A stretch of DNA of 64,000 nt from CAUZIR01 sp965250195 (GCA_965250195.1 OZ252295.1:620001-684000); one strand, 5' to 3'; numbered from the stretch's first letter, positions 1-9,767 are shown. Notes: generated from the letters alone by a model not told the origin. Translations and numbers: made by a program.

Positions 1-556
1 TATCGGTGAGGTAGGCAACTTCTGGCCCACTACTGAGACCACTCTCAAGGTGCTGCGGGCCTCGGCCAAGGCGTCCGTAGAAACTGGCGCCGCGGTCCTC
101 ATCCACCCCGGCTTCCACCCCGACTCACCCACGCACATTCTCGACACGCTGATGGAGGCGGGCGCCGTTCCGAAGCGCATCATCATGGGCCACCTCGACG
201 TATTCGCGGTCGACAGCGGCTGGCTCCGTGAGCTGGGCCAGTCCGGCTGCTATATGGAGTGGGACACCTTCGGCCTCGAAGACACCAGCCTGGGTGGCGG
301 CAATCTCGACCACACCCGCGTGTCCAGCGACGCCCAGCGTCTTGAGGTACTGGAGTTCATGATGTCCGAGGGGTTTGGCGACCAGATCGTCATCGGGCAC
401 GACGTATGTACCAAGTTCCAGCGAGCCAGGTACGGCGGCAAGGGCTACGCCCACATCATCGAGAGCATCGTGCCCCGTATGCGGGCGCGCGGTTTCTCGG
501 AGTCAGACATCAACGGAATCCTGGTGGAAAACCCCGCGCGGGCTCTCGCCTTCTAG
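1..556 (+). CDS. Phosphotriesterase-like metal-dependent hydrolase, 5' end outside window
   Basis: This is the C-terminal part of a TIM-barrel amidohydrolase of the phosphotriesterase (PTE) family; the reading frame is open from base 2, so the start lies upstream. Visible active-site elements in order are IGEVG (the position of the bridging residue, Glu here as in PTER-like members rather than carbamylated Lys), the histidines in LIHPGFHP and MGHLD, and the late aspartate in IGHDVC. Such enzymes hydrolyse esters or lactones with two metal ions in the cytoplasm; the substrate cannot be read from the sequence. Its TAG stop overlaps the GTG start of the next SDR gene by one base, so the two are probably co-transcribed. 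Confidence 0.85.
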   Translation, partial: IGEVGNFWPTTETTLKVLRASAKASVETGAAVLIHPGFHPDSPTHILDTLMEAGAVPKRIIMGHLDVFAVDSGWLRELGQSGCYMEWDTFGLEDTSLGGGNLDHTRVSSDAQRLEVLEFMMSEGFGDQIVIGHDVCTKFQRARYGGKGYAHIIESIVPRMRARGFSESDINGILVENPARALAF

Positions 557-1323
557 TGGACGGTCGCCTGCAAGGCAAGGTCGCCATAGTCACCGGTGCC
601 GCATCGGGCATCGGCCGAACGACGGCCGTCCGCTTCGCGGCCGAGGGGGCGGGCGTCCTGGCCGCCGACCGCAACCGGCCCGGGGCAGAGGAAACTGTCG
701 CCGCCATCAAGGCAAACGGCGGCGAGGCCCTGTTAGCCCAGGTCGACACGTCCAAATCCGACCAGGTGTCGGCCATGGTCGATGCAGCAGTGACGAACTA
801 CGGGCACCTGGACATCCTCATCAACGCCGCGGCCATCCTCATCGTCACAGGTCCCATCGCCGAGCACACCGAGCGTGACTGGGACATGATGATGGCCGTC
901 AACCTCAAGGGCGTGTTCCTGTGCTGCAAGTACGCCATCCCCGCGATGCTCAAGAGCGGCGGCGGGTCCATCGTCAACATCGCGTCCGGCTCCGGCATCC
1001 AGGGCGTAGGTCGCTCCACCGGCTACGGCGTGACCAAGGCGGGCGTTATCCACCTCACGACAATGGCATCGCAGCAGTACACGAGCCAGGGCATTCGTGT
1101 CAACACTGTCTCACCCGGTCCGGTAGACACCCCGCAGTTTCGGGGCAGCGCACGCAGCGCCGAGCAGTTCCAGGCCAACGAGGCGAACCACCCAATGGGT
1201 CGCCTGGCCCGGCCGGACGAGATAACCAACGCGCTGCTTTTCTTGGCCTCCGACGAGGCGTCGTACATCAGTGGCGAGAACCTCATCGTGGACGGCGGAC
1301 AGATCGCCGGGGCCGTGTATTAG
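556..1323 (+). CDS. SDR family NAD(P)-dependent oxidoreductase
   Basis: Classical short-chain dehydrogenase/reductase of 255 residues. The N-terminal TGAASGIG nucleotide-binding loop, a catalytic Ser region (NIASGSG), YGVTK (Tyr-xxx-Lys catalytic pair) and a C-terminal DGG motif are all visible. The substrate is unknown. The open frame extends upstream over the previous gene, but the GTG at 556, overlapping the preceding TAG, gives the normal SDR N-terminus (VDGRLQGKVAIVTG), so that start was chosen. Translational coupling with the PTE-like hydrolase suggests one catabolic unit in which a hydrolysis product is oxidised or reduced. Confidence 0.9.
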   Translation: MDGRLQGKVAIVTGAASGIGRTTAVRFAAEGAGVLAADRNRPGAEETVAAIKANGGEALLAQVDTSKSDQVSAMVDAAVTNYGHLDILINAAAILIVTGPIAEHTERDWDMMMAVNLKGVFLCCKYAIPAMLKSGGGSIVNIASGSGIQGVGRSTGYGVTKAGVIHLTTMASQQYTSQGIRVNTVSPGPVDTPQFRGSARSAEQFQANEANHPMGRLARPDEITNALLFLASDEASYISGENLIVDGGQIAGAVY

Positions 1324-1353
1324 GCCCGTGCCGTGTGCAAGGAGGGTGTACTA

Positions 1354-1596
1354 GTGGCCGGTGAAAAACTCATCGAGATAGCCGACCAGGCCGTCGCCGA
1401 CTACGGGTTCCGACAGGTAGCGCTGTGGAGCCCCGACGAGGCGGTCGAGCGCTGGAGCCTCTCTCGCACCGAAGAGGCTGTGCTAACGAGCGCGCTGCAT
1501 GACGCCCTTATCGCTCTGCCCGTACCGGTCGAGCCCGCCGACATCCCCGCCGAGCAGGCCCGCGTAGCCGAACTAATAAAGGCGGCGCTCGGCTAG
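1354..1596 (+). CDS. Small hypothetical protein (80 aa)
   Basis: Short acidic, probably helical protein that I do not recognise. The GTG at 1354 is preceded by a good Shine-Dalgarno GGAGG at 1341-1345, whereas the in-frame start at 1333 has none, so the shorter form is preferred. It follows the SDR by 30 bases on the same strand and is probably the last gene of that unit. No signal peptide, membrane segment or metal-binding motif is visible. Confidence 0.6.
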   Translation: MAGEKLIEIADQAVADYGFRQVALWSPDEAVERWSLSRTEEAVLTSALHDALIALPVPVEPADIPAEQARVAELIKAALG

Positions 1597-1624
1597 TAGA
1601 CAGGGTGCGCCAGCACAACTCCCA

Positions 1625-3064
1625 TTAGCACACCGGGTGTGCCAGCACCTCGGGGGCGACCTTGCGAGGGACCCAGCGGCCATCCGACTGGCTGCCGGTG
1701 AGCTTGCCGTCCTCGACGATCACTTTGCCCCGCAGAATCGTCGTTACCGGGTAGCCCCTACACTCGAAGCCCTCCCAGATAGAGTAGTCGGAGTCTGCGT
1801 GGAGACCGTCCAGTGTCAGCGTCCGATTGTCCTCCGGGTCGAAAACGACGATGTCGGCGTCGCTGCCCACCGCGATGGCTCCCTTTCTCGGGTAGAGGCC
1901 AAGAATCTTTGCAGCGTTGGCGGACGTGATATCGGCGAAGCGCTCCAGCGACACCCGGCCCGTCACGCCTAACTTGGCGTAGGTGACGGCCAGCCGGGTC
2001 TCAATGCCGTTGTGGCCGCCGCACACCGTCTCGACCGTGTTGCCCGACAGCTTCACGTCCTTGTAGGTCGTGTAGTCGTCGGTTGCTGTCGTGGAAAGCG
2101 AGCCGTCCGCGAGGCCCTCTTGCAATGCATCCCGGTCATCCGCGTACTTGATCGCCGGGTAGGTGTGAATCTTCGTCCCCTCCGGGCTTTTGTAATGGTC
2201 AGCCGTAAATTGAAGATAATTGTGCAGCGCCTCGCCATAGATCGGCTGGCCGTGTTCCCTCGCCTCAGCGATGGCCCGCACGCCCTCTTTGGCCGTGGTG
2301 TGGACGAAGTAGATGCCAGTGCCGGTGTGTTGGGCCAGCCGAATTACTTTTCGGAAGGCCAGATCTTCAGAGAGATTGCTGTGGACGAGGTGCAGGTTGT
2401 AGCCCTGATCCCGGCCCTCGCGCTTCAGCTTCGCCTCCATATAGGTGACGATGTCGTCGTCCTCGGCGTGCACGGCCATGATGCCGCCCGCCTGCCCTAC
2501 CGTTTCGAATATCGATGCCAGGTGTCCATAGGGGACACGGGCCGGCCCGAAAGTCGTGAAGATCTTGAAGCTGGCCACGCCCGCCTGAATCGCTTCGGGA
2601 ATCTCACCGATGGTCGCTGCAGAGACCTCCCCGGACAGGATGTGGTGAAAGGTGAAGTCGGTGTGGGAGTGACCGGCGAATTGGGCCACCCTGGTCCCGT
2701 GCTGGACCATGATCGGGTCGTCCATCGCCGCATCATCGGCAGTGAGGCGCAGATCGCTGGAGAAGTCCACGACCGTTGTGACTCCCCCAAAGGCCGCCGC
2801 ACGGGTGCCGGCCTCAGGCGGCTGGGTGAACACACCCGGCCTGCCGGCCCACCGCTCCTGCACCGGGATGCCGATGTGGGCGTGCGGCTCAATCCCGCCC
2901 GGGAGCACGAACTTCCCGGTGGCATCGATGACCCTGGCGGCATCGTCGGGCAACGAGCCCGGGGACCCGAGCACGGCGATCGCCTCACCGGTAATGCCGA
3001 CGTCCGCCTGTTTGGCGCCTGCGGGCGTAACGGCCGTTCCCCCACGAATGATCAGGTCCAGCAT
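1625..3064 (-). CDS. Dihydropyrimidinase / D-hydantoinase family amidohydrolase
   Basis: A 479-residue cyclic amidohydrolase that opens hydantoin or dihydropyrimidine-type rings. The metal site is visible in order: the HxH pair in GGIEPHAHIGIP, the carbamylated Lys in ASFKIFTTFG, and histidines in MAVHAEDDD and YFVHTTAKEG. Length and layout match full-length hydantoinases (about 460-490 aa). The start has a strong SD (GGGGGAGG, 8 bases upstream of ATG). It is convergent with the small hypothetical gene and lies just downstream of an MFS transporter on the same strand, which could import its substrate. The physiological substrate (hydantoin, dihydrouracil or allantoin-like) cannot be fixed from sequence. 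Confidence 0.9.
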   Translation of the reverse strand: MLDLIIRGGTAVTPAGAKQADVGITGEAIAVLGSPGSLPDDAARVIDATGKFVLPGGIEPHAHIGIPVQERWAGRPGVFTQPPEAGTRAAAFGGVTTVVDFSSDLRLTADDAAMDDPIMVQHGTRVAQFAGHSHTDFTFHHILSGEVSAATIGEIPEAIQAGVASFKIFTTFGPARVPYGHLASIFETVGQAGGIMAVHAEDDDIVTYMEAKLKREGRDQGYNLHLVHSNLSEDLAFRKVIRLAQHTGTGIYFVHTTAKEGVRAIAEAREHGQPIYGEALHNYLQFTADHYKSPEGTKIHTYPAIKYADDRDALQEGLADGSLSTTATDDYTTYKDVKLSGNTVETVCGGHNGIETRLAVTYAKLGVTGRVSLERFADITSANAAKILGLYPRKGAIAVGSDADIVVFDPEDNRTLTLDGLHADSDYSIWEGFECRGYPVTTILRGKVIVEDGKLTGSQSDGRWVPRKVAPEVLAHPVC

Positions 3065-3152
3065 GTCAGCGCCTCCCCCGTTTGCCTCAAATCGGCATTT
3101 GCCTCGAATCGGTCGGTCTCAGATGACGGCGATGTTATCCCACCGCGACGCC

Positions 3153-4397
3153 CTACCGGCGGCCGCCTGCCAGGCGCTTTGCCTCGGGCAGGCTACGCAG
3201 CCGCAGCATCGCCGCCGTTCCGACCACCGGGCCGATGCCCAGTACGGCGAACGCCACCCCCCAGCCAGGGCCGTCCACCAGCCACGGCACGATCCGGATG
3301 CTGATGGCGGTCAGCGCGAAGCCCAGGCCGGTCTGGAAGGTGAGGATGGTGCCTCGATACTCTGGTTCCGACAGTTCCGTGACTGCGGTGGAGAACTGCG
3401 CGGAGTCCGCGATCACCGATGCCCCCCAGACCATCGCTAGGACGACGATGAGCACAGTTAGATCGAAAGGAATGAACCCTATGAAGAACGCGATACTCCC
3501 GCTGATCACCATTGGCACGATCGTCGCCAGCGTGCGGCCGTAACGGTCCGAGCCCAGGCCCGCGACCACACTCCCGACCGCGCCCACCCCGAACACCAGG
3601 AACGCAATCAGCGCCGCCAGTCCGAGCCCGTCTCCTATGAGCGGCCTGGGACCGAGCACCGCCAGCATAAACGCACCGACCCAGGCCCACAGCGCATAGA
3701 GCTCCCACATGTGGCCCAAGTACCCAAGAAGCGTCAATCTGAGGCCACGGTTCGTGAACAGCACCAGCAAGTAGCGAGGGTTAAATTTAGCCCCCTTAGC
3801 ATCGTGCGGGCCGTCCGAGACCAGGAGCGGCGGCATCAGCCCGCCCACTGCCGCCAGGATGCTGGAGCCGATGATCGCCGCCTCCCAGTTGTCCACGAAG
3901 ATAGACCGCAGCAAATGGGGCGAGCCCGACCCCAGCGTCAGGGCCGCTATCATCATCCCGAGGGCGAATCCACGGCCCCGCTCGAACCAGCCGGCCAGTA
4001 TCTTCATCGCAGGCGGGTAGACGCCGGCGAGAAACGCACCGGTGGCGAACCGGGCCACGAACACCCAGCCGAAGCCGTCGACCAGTATCACCAGCAGGTT
4101 GAGGGCGGCGGCGGCGACGGCAGAAACTGCGAACAGGCGGCGGGCGCTGAACAGATCGGCGAGGTTCAGAACGGCGCTGATGAGGGTTCCGAAGGCGAAT
4201 CCGAACTGAACCGCGATGGTCAGCCAGGCGATCTCCCCGGAATCGAGGCCTTTTTCGACCTCAAGCGCTGGAGCGACGGCGTTGGTACTGAACCAGACAG
4301 CGAGCGCGAAGATGCTGGCAGTGCATACGACGGCAAGTGCTCGCGTTCGGGCTCGTCCCGAGCCCGCGAGGCCCCGCTTGTCAGATTCGCCGCTCAC
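3153..4397 (-). CDS. MFS transporter
   Basis: Major facilitator superfamily permease of about 414 residues with roughly 12 hydrophobic segments and a basic C-terminus (LPEAKRLAGGRR). The open frame runs 64 codons further upstream but would overlap the DUF3179 gene, and that extension is non-hydrophobic. The GTG at 4397 (VSGESDKRG) leads directly into the first membrane helix and is chosen, although its ribosome-binding site is weak. It lies between the hydantoinase and DUF3179 genes on the same strand. Substrate unknown; the hydantoinase neighbour suggests uptake of an organic nitrogen compound. Confidence 0.8.
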   Translation of the reverse strand: MSGESDKRGLAGSGRARTRALAVVCTASIFALAVWFSTNAVAPALEVEKGLDSGEIAWLTIAVQFGFAFGTLISAVLNLADLFSARRLFAVSAVAAAALNLLVILVDGFGWVFVARFATGAFLAGVYPPAMKILAGWFERGRGFALGMMIAALTLGSGSPHLLRSIFVDNWEAAIIGSSILAAVGGLMPPLLVSDGPHDAKGAKFNPRYLLVLFTNRGLRLTLLGYLGHMWELYALWAWVGAFMLAVLGPRPLIGDGLGLAALIAFLVFGVGAVGSVVAGLGSDRYGRTLATIVPMVISGSIAFFIGFIPFDLTVLIVVLAMVWGASVIADSAQFSTAVTELSEPEYRGTILTFQTGLGFALTAISIRIVPWLVDGPGWGVAFAVLGIGPVVGTAAMLRLRSLPEAKRLAGGRR

Positions 4398-4431
4398 GTC
4401 GCCGGGTAGCTTACCCTGCCGAGATGCGGAT

Positions 4432-5799
4432 TTAACCCTCTTCGGCGGGGATGAGCGGACCGGCGATGTCGCTGTCGATGCCTCGGACGAGTGTTGCGGG
4501 ATTGAAGCCTGCCCAGGCGAACCAGAAGTGGTTGCCGTGCACGACCGGGTCAAGTTTGGTCCCAGCCAATGGTCCTTCGAGAGCCTCACCGAGGATGCTC
4601 CACTTCGACCCCGTCTCGTCGTCCACGATGGCGTTGGCGACGATCTTGAACGTCAGTCTGCGGCCGTCCACCACCGGGTCGAACACGCCGGTGGAGCCGA
4701 TAGTCCGCTTCGGCTGAACGCTCGTCCCGGCGAACGGCGAAAGGGTGCCTCCGGTGTACAAAACCACCACCTGCCTGCCGCCAACAACGTCATTGAGCAC
4801 CGGTACCTGGGCCAGGAGTAGGAACGGGTAGGCCACGAAATCGCCCGCGATCTCCAGCGTCACCACCCGTTCCATCGGTGGCAGCCGCGGGTCGATGGCG
4901 TCCCTGAACCTAAACGGCGTGTTGTTGAGTTGGTCGTAGCCGGCGTAGGGGCCCCGGTCGTAGCTGCTTATCGAGTAGATGCCCGTGTCGCGGGAGAGCA
5001 CCAGCCCGTCCGGGAACGCCTGGGCGAAGTCCTCGAACGCCACGACCTGCGCGGGGATGAACGTCAGCCGGGTGCCCGTTAGGTCTCCGACGATGGCTTC
5101 ACCGGTGATCTGCTGCCACCACGATTCCGTCTGGCGATCCCACATAATCAGGTCACTCATGCGCAGGTTGCCCGACGTACCGAAATCGAGCACGCGCCCG
5201 TCCACCAACCTCTCGAACACCAGCGACGTGTTGCACAGCGGGCAGTAGGTCACCGTGATCGGTATGCCGCCGAGATCGTCATTAACAATCTCGTGCGAGA
5301 CCAGAATGGCCAGCGGGTAGGCCTTGGCCTCACCGTCGATCTCGATGCTGATCACCGGTTCGGCCGGGTTCATATAGCCGGGCGCGTCCTTGGCCGCGAA
5401 GAACCTGGGGTTATCAATCGGCCGGATGCCGTCACGGGGCGGTCCGCCGCCGAAGATCTCCGTGTACGGGGCCGAGTGGATATCGAAGTTCGTGTCCCAG
5501 CCGAACGTCAGCCGGTTGGGCACATCGTCGTTGAGCAGCTTCGCACCGCGAGCAATCGCCGCCTCCCGGGGCTCGAAAATCTCCAGGGTTTCCGTCGCCC
5601 TTCCTGCCTCTGGCGCCTGGCTATCGACTTCGTCGCGCGCGTCGCCCGTTCCCTGGGCCGCTTCGAAACTCTCAGTTAGCGTTGGAGTCGGTGCCGCGTT
5701 CGCCACGCCGTCGGAGTCCAACGCCGCCGTGCCTGAGCATGCCGACGCCACCAGTCCGACCAGCAGCCCGGCCGTCGGCATCCACCTCTTCACTCGCAT
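4432..5799 (-). CDS. DUF3179 domain-containing lipoprotein
   Basis: About 455 residues. Residues 1-20 form a signal peptide (MRVKRWMPTAG then a hydrophobic core) ending in a lipobox-like VASAC, followed by a Ser/Thr/Pro-rich linker, so it is probably a lipid-anchored extracytoplasmic protein. The rest matches the DUF3179 family by the VTYCPLCNTSLVF motif, with conserved Cys residues that may bind a metal or form a disulfide. Biochemical function is unknown. The open frame extends 44 codons upstream over repeat-like DNA; the ATG at 5799 was chosen because it begins the signal peptide. Confidence 0.8.
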   Translation of the reverse strand: MRVKRWMPTAGLLVGLVASACSGTAALDSDGVANAAPTPTLTESFEAAQGTGDARDEVDSQAPEAGRATETLEIFEPREAAIARGAKLLNDDVPNRLTFGWDTNFDIHSAPYTEIFGGGPPRDGIRPIDNPRFFAAKDAPGYMNPAEPVISIEIDGEAKAYPLAILVSHEIVNDDLGGIPITVTYCPLCNTSLVFERLVDGRVLDFGTSGNLRMSDLIMWDRQTESWWQQITGEAIVGDLTGTRLTFIPAQVVAFEDFAQAFPDGLVLSRDTGIYSISSYDRGPYAGYDQLNNTPFRFRDAIDPRLPPMERVVTLEIAGDFVAYPFLLLAQVPVLNDVVGGRQVVVLYTGGTLSPFAGTSVQPKRTIGSTGVFDPVVDGRRLTFKIVANAIVDDETGSKWSILGEALEGPLAGTKLDPVVHGNHFWFAWAGFNPATLVRGIDSDIAGPLIPAEEG

Positions 5800-5835
5800 T
5801 GCTCTCGGTGCTCTCCGCTCACTTCGCTCGCTCTT

Positions 5836-5943
5836 GGGCTCTTCGGCTGGTGGCCTCATCGCTGCTCCGCTCGGCTCCGCCTCGCTCTTTAGAGCTTCTG
5901 CGACCTGCACCTCATCGCTTCGGCAACCCACCGTTCATGACTT
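5836..5943 (+). repeat. Two degenerate copies of a roughly 53-bp intergenic repeat
   Basis: Two imperfect copies start at 5836 (GGGCTCTTCGG) and 5891 (AGAGCTTCTGCG). Both contain CCTCATCGCT about 20 bases in. They resemble the repeat pair at 9781-9900, which starts AGGGCTTCTTCGG and also contains CCTCATCGCT. They sit in the 332-base gap (5800-6131) between the divergent DUF3179 and flavin-monooxygenase genes, where I see no gene and no clear promoter. Confidence 0.45.
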
Positions 5944-6131
5944 GTTTGCCGTCATGCAATGACTTTGATGTTGTCGCAGCCGGAAACGGTCTCGCGGTCA
6001 TGGTATCGCCGCTATTGACTGGGGGTACGGGCGCCGATAGCCTTCCCCGACATGTACGAATCACCACTCCCATTCCGTTCTCTACCCCGGTGCCATTTAC
6101 GAACCCCATTGAAGGCGAACCCGAAAAAAAC

Positions 6132-7220
6132 ATGAGGCTCGGTTACTTCGCTATGCCACTGCATGAGCCGGGCTCGGATTTTACGCAGAACATCCACGAC
6201 GATCTCGAGCAGGTCGTCGAGATCGACCGCCTCGGCTTTACCGAGGCCTGGATCGGCGAGCACTACACCATGGCCTGGGAACCAATTCCCTCCCCCGACC
6301 TGTTCATTGCCATGGCACTGGCACAGACGAAGAACATCGTCCTCGGTACCGGGGTTTCGTGTCTGCCGAATCACAACCCGTTTCAGCTCGCACACCGTAT
6401 CGCCCAGCTTGACCACATGGCGAAGGGCCGTTTCATGTGGGGCATCGGCCCCGGCGCGTCGCCCCCCGACTCGGTCAGCTTCGGTGTCGACGCCGAAAAC
6501 GGCGCCCACCGCGAATACGCCCGGCTGGCTGTGGACGCCGTACTGGACATCTGGGACGGCCTGCCCCCCGGCGACTACAGCAACGAGTTCTGGTCCTTCC
6601 ACATACCCGAGCCCGACCCCGAGCTAGGTTTCGGTGTCCACCTGAAGCCATACCAGAGTCCCCATCCGCCCATCGCCGTCGCCGGTCTGTCGGAGAAGTC
6701 CGGCACGCTGGTCGCCGCCGGGCAGCGGGGGTGGATACCAATGAGTATCAACCACGCACCGTCGCGGACGCTCGTCACACACTGGGAGGCAGTAGAAGAA
6801 GGCGCGGCCAAGTCTGGAGCGGCGTTCGACCGCTCGGCCTGGCGCATCGCCCGCGACATCTACATTGCCCCGACGACAGAGGAGGCGCGTGCCGACGCTC
6901 TCGATCCCGAGGGCGTTCTTTCCAGGGACTTTCACGGTTACCTGTATCCCGTGCTGAAGAAATACGACTACCTCGATCTGGTGAAGGCGGACCCGGACAT
7001 GCCGGACGAGGACGTCACGCTGGAGTACATGGTCGACAACATCTGGATGGTGGGCTCGCCCGAGGACGTGGCACATAAGGTCCGCTCCATCTACGACCTG
7101 GTCGGCGGTTTCGGTGTGCTGATGATGATGCACCACGAGTGGGCACCCAAAGACAAGTGGCTCCGCTCCACCCAACTACTCGCCAACGAGGTTCTGCCAA
7201 TGGTCTCTGATCTCCGATGA
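6132..7220 (+). CDS. LLM class flavin-dependent oxidoreductase (luciferase-like monooxygenase)
   Basis: About 362 residues, the usual size for a bacterial luciferase-family TIM-barrel enzyme that uses reduced FMN and O2. The N-terminus (MRLGYFAMPLHEPG), the EAWIGEHY segment and GRFMWGIGPGASP are typical of the family. The frame is open 150 codons further upstream, but that part is low-quality sequence over the repeats; the ATG at 6132 is the first that matches family N-termini, though its purine-rich leader is some distance away. It begins a + strand cassette with an SDR and a CocE-type hydrolase, suggesting oxidative attack on an organic substrate. Confidence 0.85.
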   Translation: MRLGYFAMPLHEPGSDFTQNIHDDLEQVVEIDRLGFTEAWIGEHYTMAWEPIPSPDLFIAMALAQTKNIVLGTGVSCLPNHNPFQLAHRIAQLDHMAKGRFMWGIGPGASPPDSVSFGVDAENGAHREYARLAVDAVLDIWDGLPPGDYSNEFWSFHIPEPDPELGFGVHLKPYQSPHPPIAVAGLSEKSGTLVAAGQRGWIPMSINHAPSRTLVTHWEAVEEGAAKSGAAFDRSAWRIARDIYIAPTTEEARADALDPEGVLSRDFHGYLYPVLKKYDYLDLVKADPDMPDEDVTLEYMVDNIWMVGSPEDVAHKVRSIYDLVGGFGVLMMMHHEWAPKDKWLRSTQLLANEVLPMVSDLR

Positions 7221-7278
7221 GGACGTCGATCGCCGAAGCGATGAGCTCTTGCGCGAAGAAGCCCCAAGGGAGAATCCT

Positions 7279-8034
7279 GTGAGCGGAGAACGCCTGGCCG
7301 GAAAGGTCGCCATCATCACTGGGGCCGCCCGGGGGCAGGGCGCCGCGGAGGCCGAGCTGTTCGCCCGCGAGGGCGCCTCGGTCGTGTTTGGAGACATCCT
7401 CGAAGACGAGGGGAAGGCCGTCGAGGCCCGCATCGCCGAGGCGGGCAACACTGCGACGTTTCTCCGTCTCGACGTGACCAGCGAGGCCGACTGGACGACC
7501 GCAGTCGGGGCGGCCGTCGAGCGTTACGGACGGCTGGACATTCTCGTCAACAACGCGGGCCTCCTCACGTTGGAAACGACTGAAGAGGTGACCAAGCAGC
7601 AGTGGGACCGGGTGATGGACGTGAACATGTGGGGCATCGTGCTGGGGACCAAGGCGGTGGTCCCTGAAATGCGAAAGGTCGGCGGCGGCTCCATTGTGAA
7701 CATCTCCTCGCTCTCGGCCATGACGGCCCTGCCCTGGGCGGCCGCGTACCACGCGTCCAAGGGAGCGGTCCGCATCCACACCAAAGTTGCGGCAATGGAA
7801 TACGCGAAAGACCAGATCCGAGTCAACTCAATCCATCCCGGCGCCATCGACACCGTCATGATCGCCGATGCCTACTCCGAAGATCATCTGACCGAGGCGC
7901 TGGGGACCATTCCTCTGGGCCGCATCGGCACCCCGATGGACATCGCCAACGGCGCACTATTCCTCACGTCAGACGAATCCGACTACATAACCGGCACCGA
8001 GCTGGTAATCGACGGCGGCATATACGCAGGCTAG
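7279..8034 (+). CDS. SDR family oxidoreductase
   Basis: Classical SDR of about 251 residues: TGAARGQG nucleotide loop, NNAG, Ser in NISSLSA, and YHASKGA carrying the catalytic Tyr and Lys. The GTG at 7279 with GGGAG upstream was chosen over an earlier in-frame ATG because it gives the usual N-terminus (VSGERLAGKVAIITG). It lies 58 bases after the monooxygenase and 11 bases before the CocE hydrolase, so it is the middle gene of a three-gene operon. Substrate unknown. Confidence 0.9.
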   Translation: MSGERLAGKVAIITGAARGQGAAEAELFAREGASVVFGDILEDEGKAVEARIAEAGNTATFLRLDVTSEADWTTAVGAAVERYGRLDILVNNAGLLTLETTEEVTKQQWDRVMDVNMWGIVLGTKAVVPEMRKVGGGSIVNISSLSAMTALPWAAAYHASKGAVRIHTKVAAMEYAKDQIRVNSIHPGAIDTVMIADAYSEDHLTEALGTIPLGRIGTPMDIANGALFLTSDESDYITGTELVIDGGIYAG

Positions 8035-8045
8035 GAGACTTTCAC

Positions 8046-9767
8046 ATGACCAGCGTCTTTAAACCGGCCGGACTGCGTGTCGAGTACGACATGAGGGTCC
8101 CCATGCGTGACGGCACCGAGCTGTCCCTCGACGTCTATTTCCCCCATAACGACGGTGGCGACGGTCCCTGGCCCGTCATCCTCGTCCGTACCCCGTACAA
8201 CAATCAGATGCCTATGATCGTCACTGAGAGCGCCACCTTCTTTGCCCAGAACGGCTTCGTCGTCGCGGCGCAGGACGTGCGCGGCCGCTTCGACTCCGAC
8301 GGCGAGTTCACCCCCTGGGTCAATGAGTTTGACGATGGGTTCGATACGGTTGAGTGGATCGGCGGCCAGGACTGGTCCGACGGCAACATCGGCATGCATG
8401 GCCCGTCGTACGTCGGCAACGTCCAGTGGCAGGCCGCGGCCATGGGCAGCAAGTACCTCAAGACCATCGTCCCCCGCGTCATCGGTGACAGCCTGCACGA
8501 GTCGCCCCAGTACCAGGGCGGCGCCTTCCAGCTCGGCTGGACCGCCCTGTGGTCCTTCTTCATGGACGGTCGCACGATGCAGGACATCGACATCTACGAC
8601 TGGAATCGCGTGTTCCACACCCTGCCCATCCGCGACCTAGCGGAGATCTCCGGCAAGGACATCGCCTACTACCGTGAGTGGTGCGATCACCCGGACTACG
8701 ACGAGTACTGGAAGTTCCTCGCCATCAAAGAGCGCTACGGCGACATCGGCATACCCATCATGCAGATCGGCGGCTGGTACGACTTTTTCACCGCCGGAAC
8801 GTTCAACAATTTCGTTGGGATGCGAGACGGCGGCGGCACCGAGCTGGCGCGAAATAACCAGCGAGCCATTGTCGGACCCTGGGTGCACCAGGCGGGTCGC
8901 CTCACCTACGCCGGGGACAAGGACTTCGGCATGGAATCCACTCAGGACCTTCTGGAGGCCGAACTGGCGTGGTTCGACCGCTGGCTGAGAGGTACGGACA
9001 ACGGCGCCGACAAGGAACCGCCGCTAAAGCTCTTCATCATGGGCACAAACGAGTGGCGAGACGAGAACGAGTGGCCGCTGGCCCGTACCCAGTTCACGCC
9101 CTGGTATCTGCATTCGGGTGGCAGCGCCAATTCGGCGATGGGCGACGGGCTGCTGTCTGCCAATGCGCCGGGGTCCGAGTCGTCGGCGGGGGCCGACAGT
9201 GACGGCTTCACCTACGACCCCATGTTCCCCGTCCCGACCAAGGGCGGCTGCAACTGCTGCAACCCGGAGATCGTCGAATGGGGCGCCTACGACCAGCGCG
9301 ATGTCGAGGCCCGGTCGGATGTGCTGGTGTACACCTCCGAACCATTGGACCAGGACATGGAAGTCACCGGCCCGGTAATCGTAAAACTGCACGCCGCCAC
9401 CGACGGCCGCGACACCGACTTCACGGCCAAGCTGGTCGATGTGCACCCCGACGGTCACGCCCTCAACCTGTGCGACGGCATAATTCGTGGCCGTTATCGA
9501 GAGGCCACTTCCGAGCAGACGCTGCTGGAACCTGGGAAGACCTACGAATTCACCATCGACCTGTGGCCGACGTCCAACGTCTTTAAGGCGGGGCACCGGG
9601 TCAGGGTGGACATCTCTTCGTCCAACTTCCCACGCTTCGACCGCAACGCCAACACCGGCAACAAGTGGGGAGTAGACGCAGAGTTACGGACGGCCCACCA
9701 GACCGTCCGCCACGACGCGACTCATGCGTCTCACATACTCTTGCCGATAATCCCCCCCGCGGGCTAA
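8046..9767 (+). CDS. CocE/NonD family hydrolase (X-Pro dipeptidyl-peptidase S15 type)
   Basis: A 573-residue serine hydrolase. The N-terminal alpha/beta-hydrolase domain carries RTPYNNQ, AQDVRGRFDSDG and the nucleophile motif GMHGPSYVG. The C-terminal half is the jelly-roll domain seen in cocaine esterase relatives, with the closing pattern HRVRVDISSSNFPRFDRN. Family members cleave esters or amides. A paralog lies at 13671-15455 on the other strand. The TAA stop is embedded in a hairpin (9759-9775). Confidence 0.88.
   Translation: MTSVFKPAGLRVEYDMRVPMRDGTELSLDVYFPHNDGGDGPWPVILVRTPYNNQMPMIVTESATFFAQNGFVVAAQDVRGRFDSDGEFTPWVNEFDDGFDTVEWIGGQDWSDGNIGMHGPSYVGNVQWQAAAMGSKYLKTIVPRVIGDSLHESPQYQGGAFQLGWTALWSFFMDGRTMQDIDIYDWNRVFHTLPIRDLAEISGKDIAYYREWCDHPDYDEYWKFLAIKERYGDIGIPIMQIGGWYDFFTAGTFNNFVGMRDGGGTELARNNQRAIVGPWVHQAGRLTYAGDKDFGMESTQDLLEAELAWFDRWLRGTDNGADKEPPLKLFIMGTNEWRDENEWPLARTQFTPWYLHSGGSANSAMGDGLLSANAPGSESSAGADSDGFTYDPMFPVPTKGGCNCCNPEIVEWGAYDQRDVEARSDVLVYTSEPLDQDMEVTGPVIVKLHAATDGRDTDFTAKLVDVHPDGHALNLCDGIIRGRYREATSEQTLLEPGKTYEFTIDLWPTSNVFKAGHRVRVDISSSNFPRFDRNANTGNKWGVDAELRTAHQTVRHDATHASHILLPIIPPAG

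Noticed and set aside
2012..3304. 430-residue + strand frame
   Set aside because: Antisense to the hydantoinase gene, whose catalytic motifs are on the minus strand; no family features or SD.
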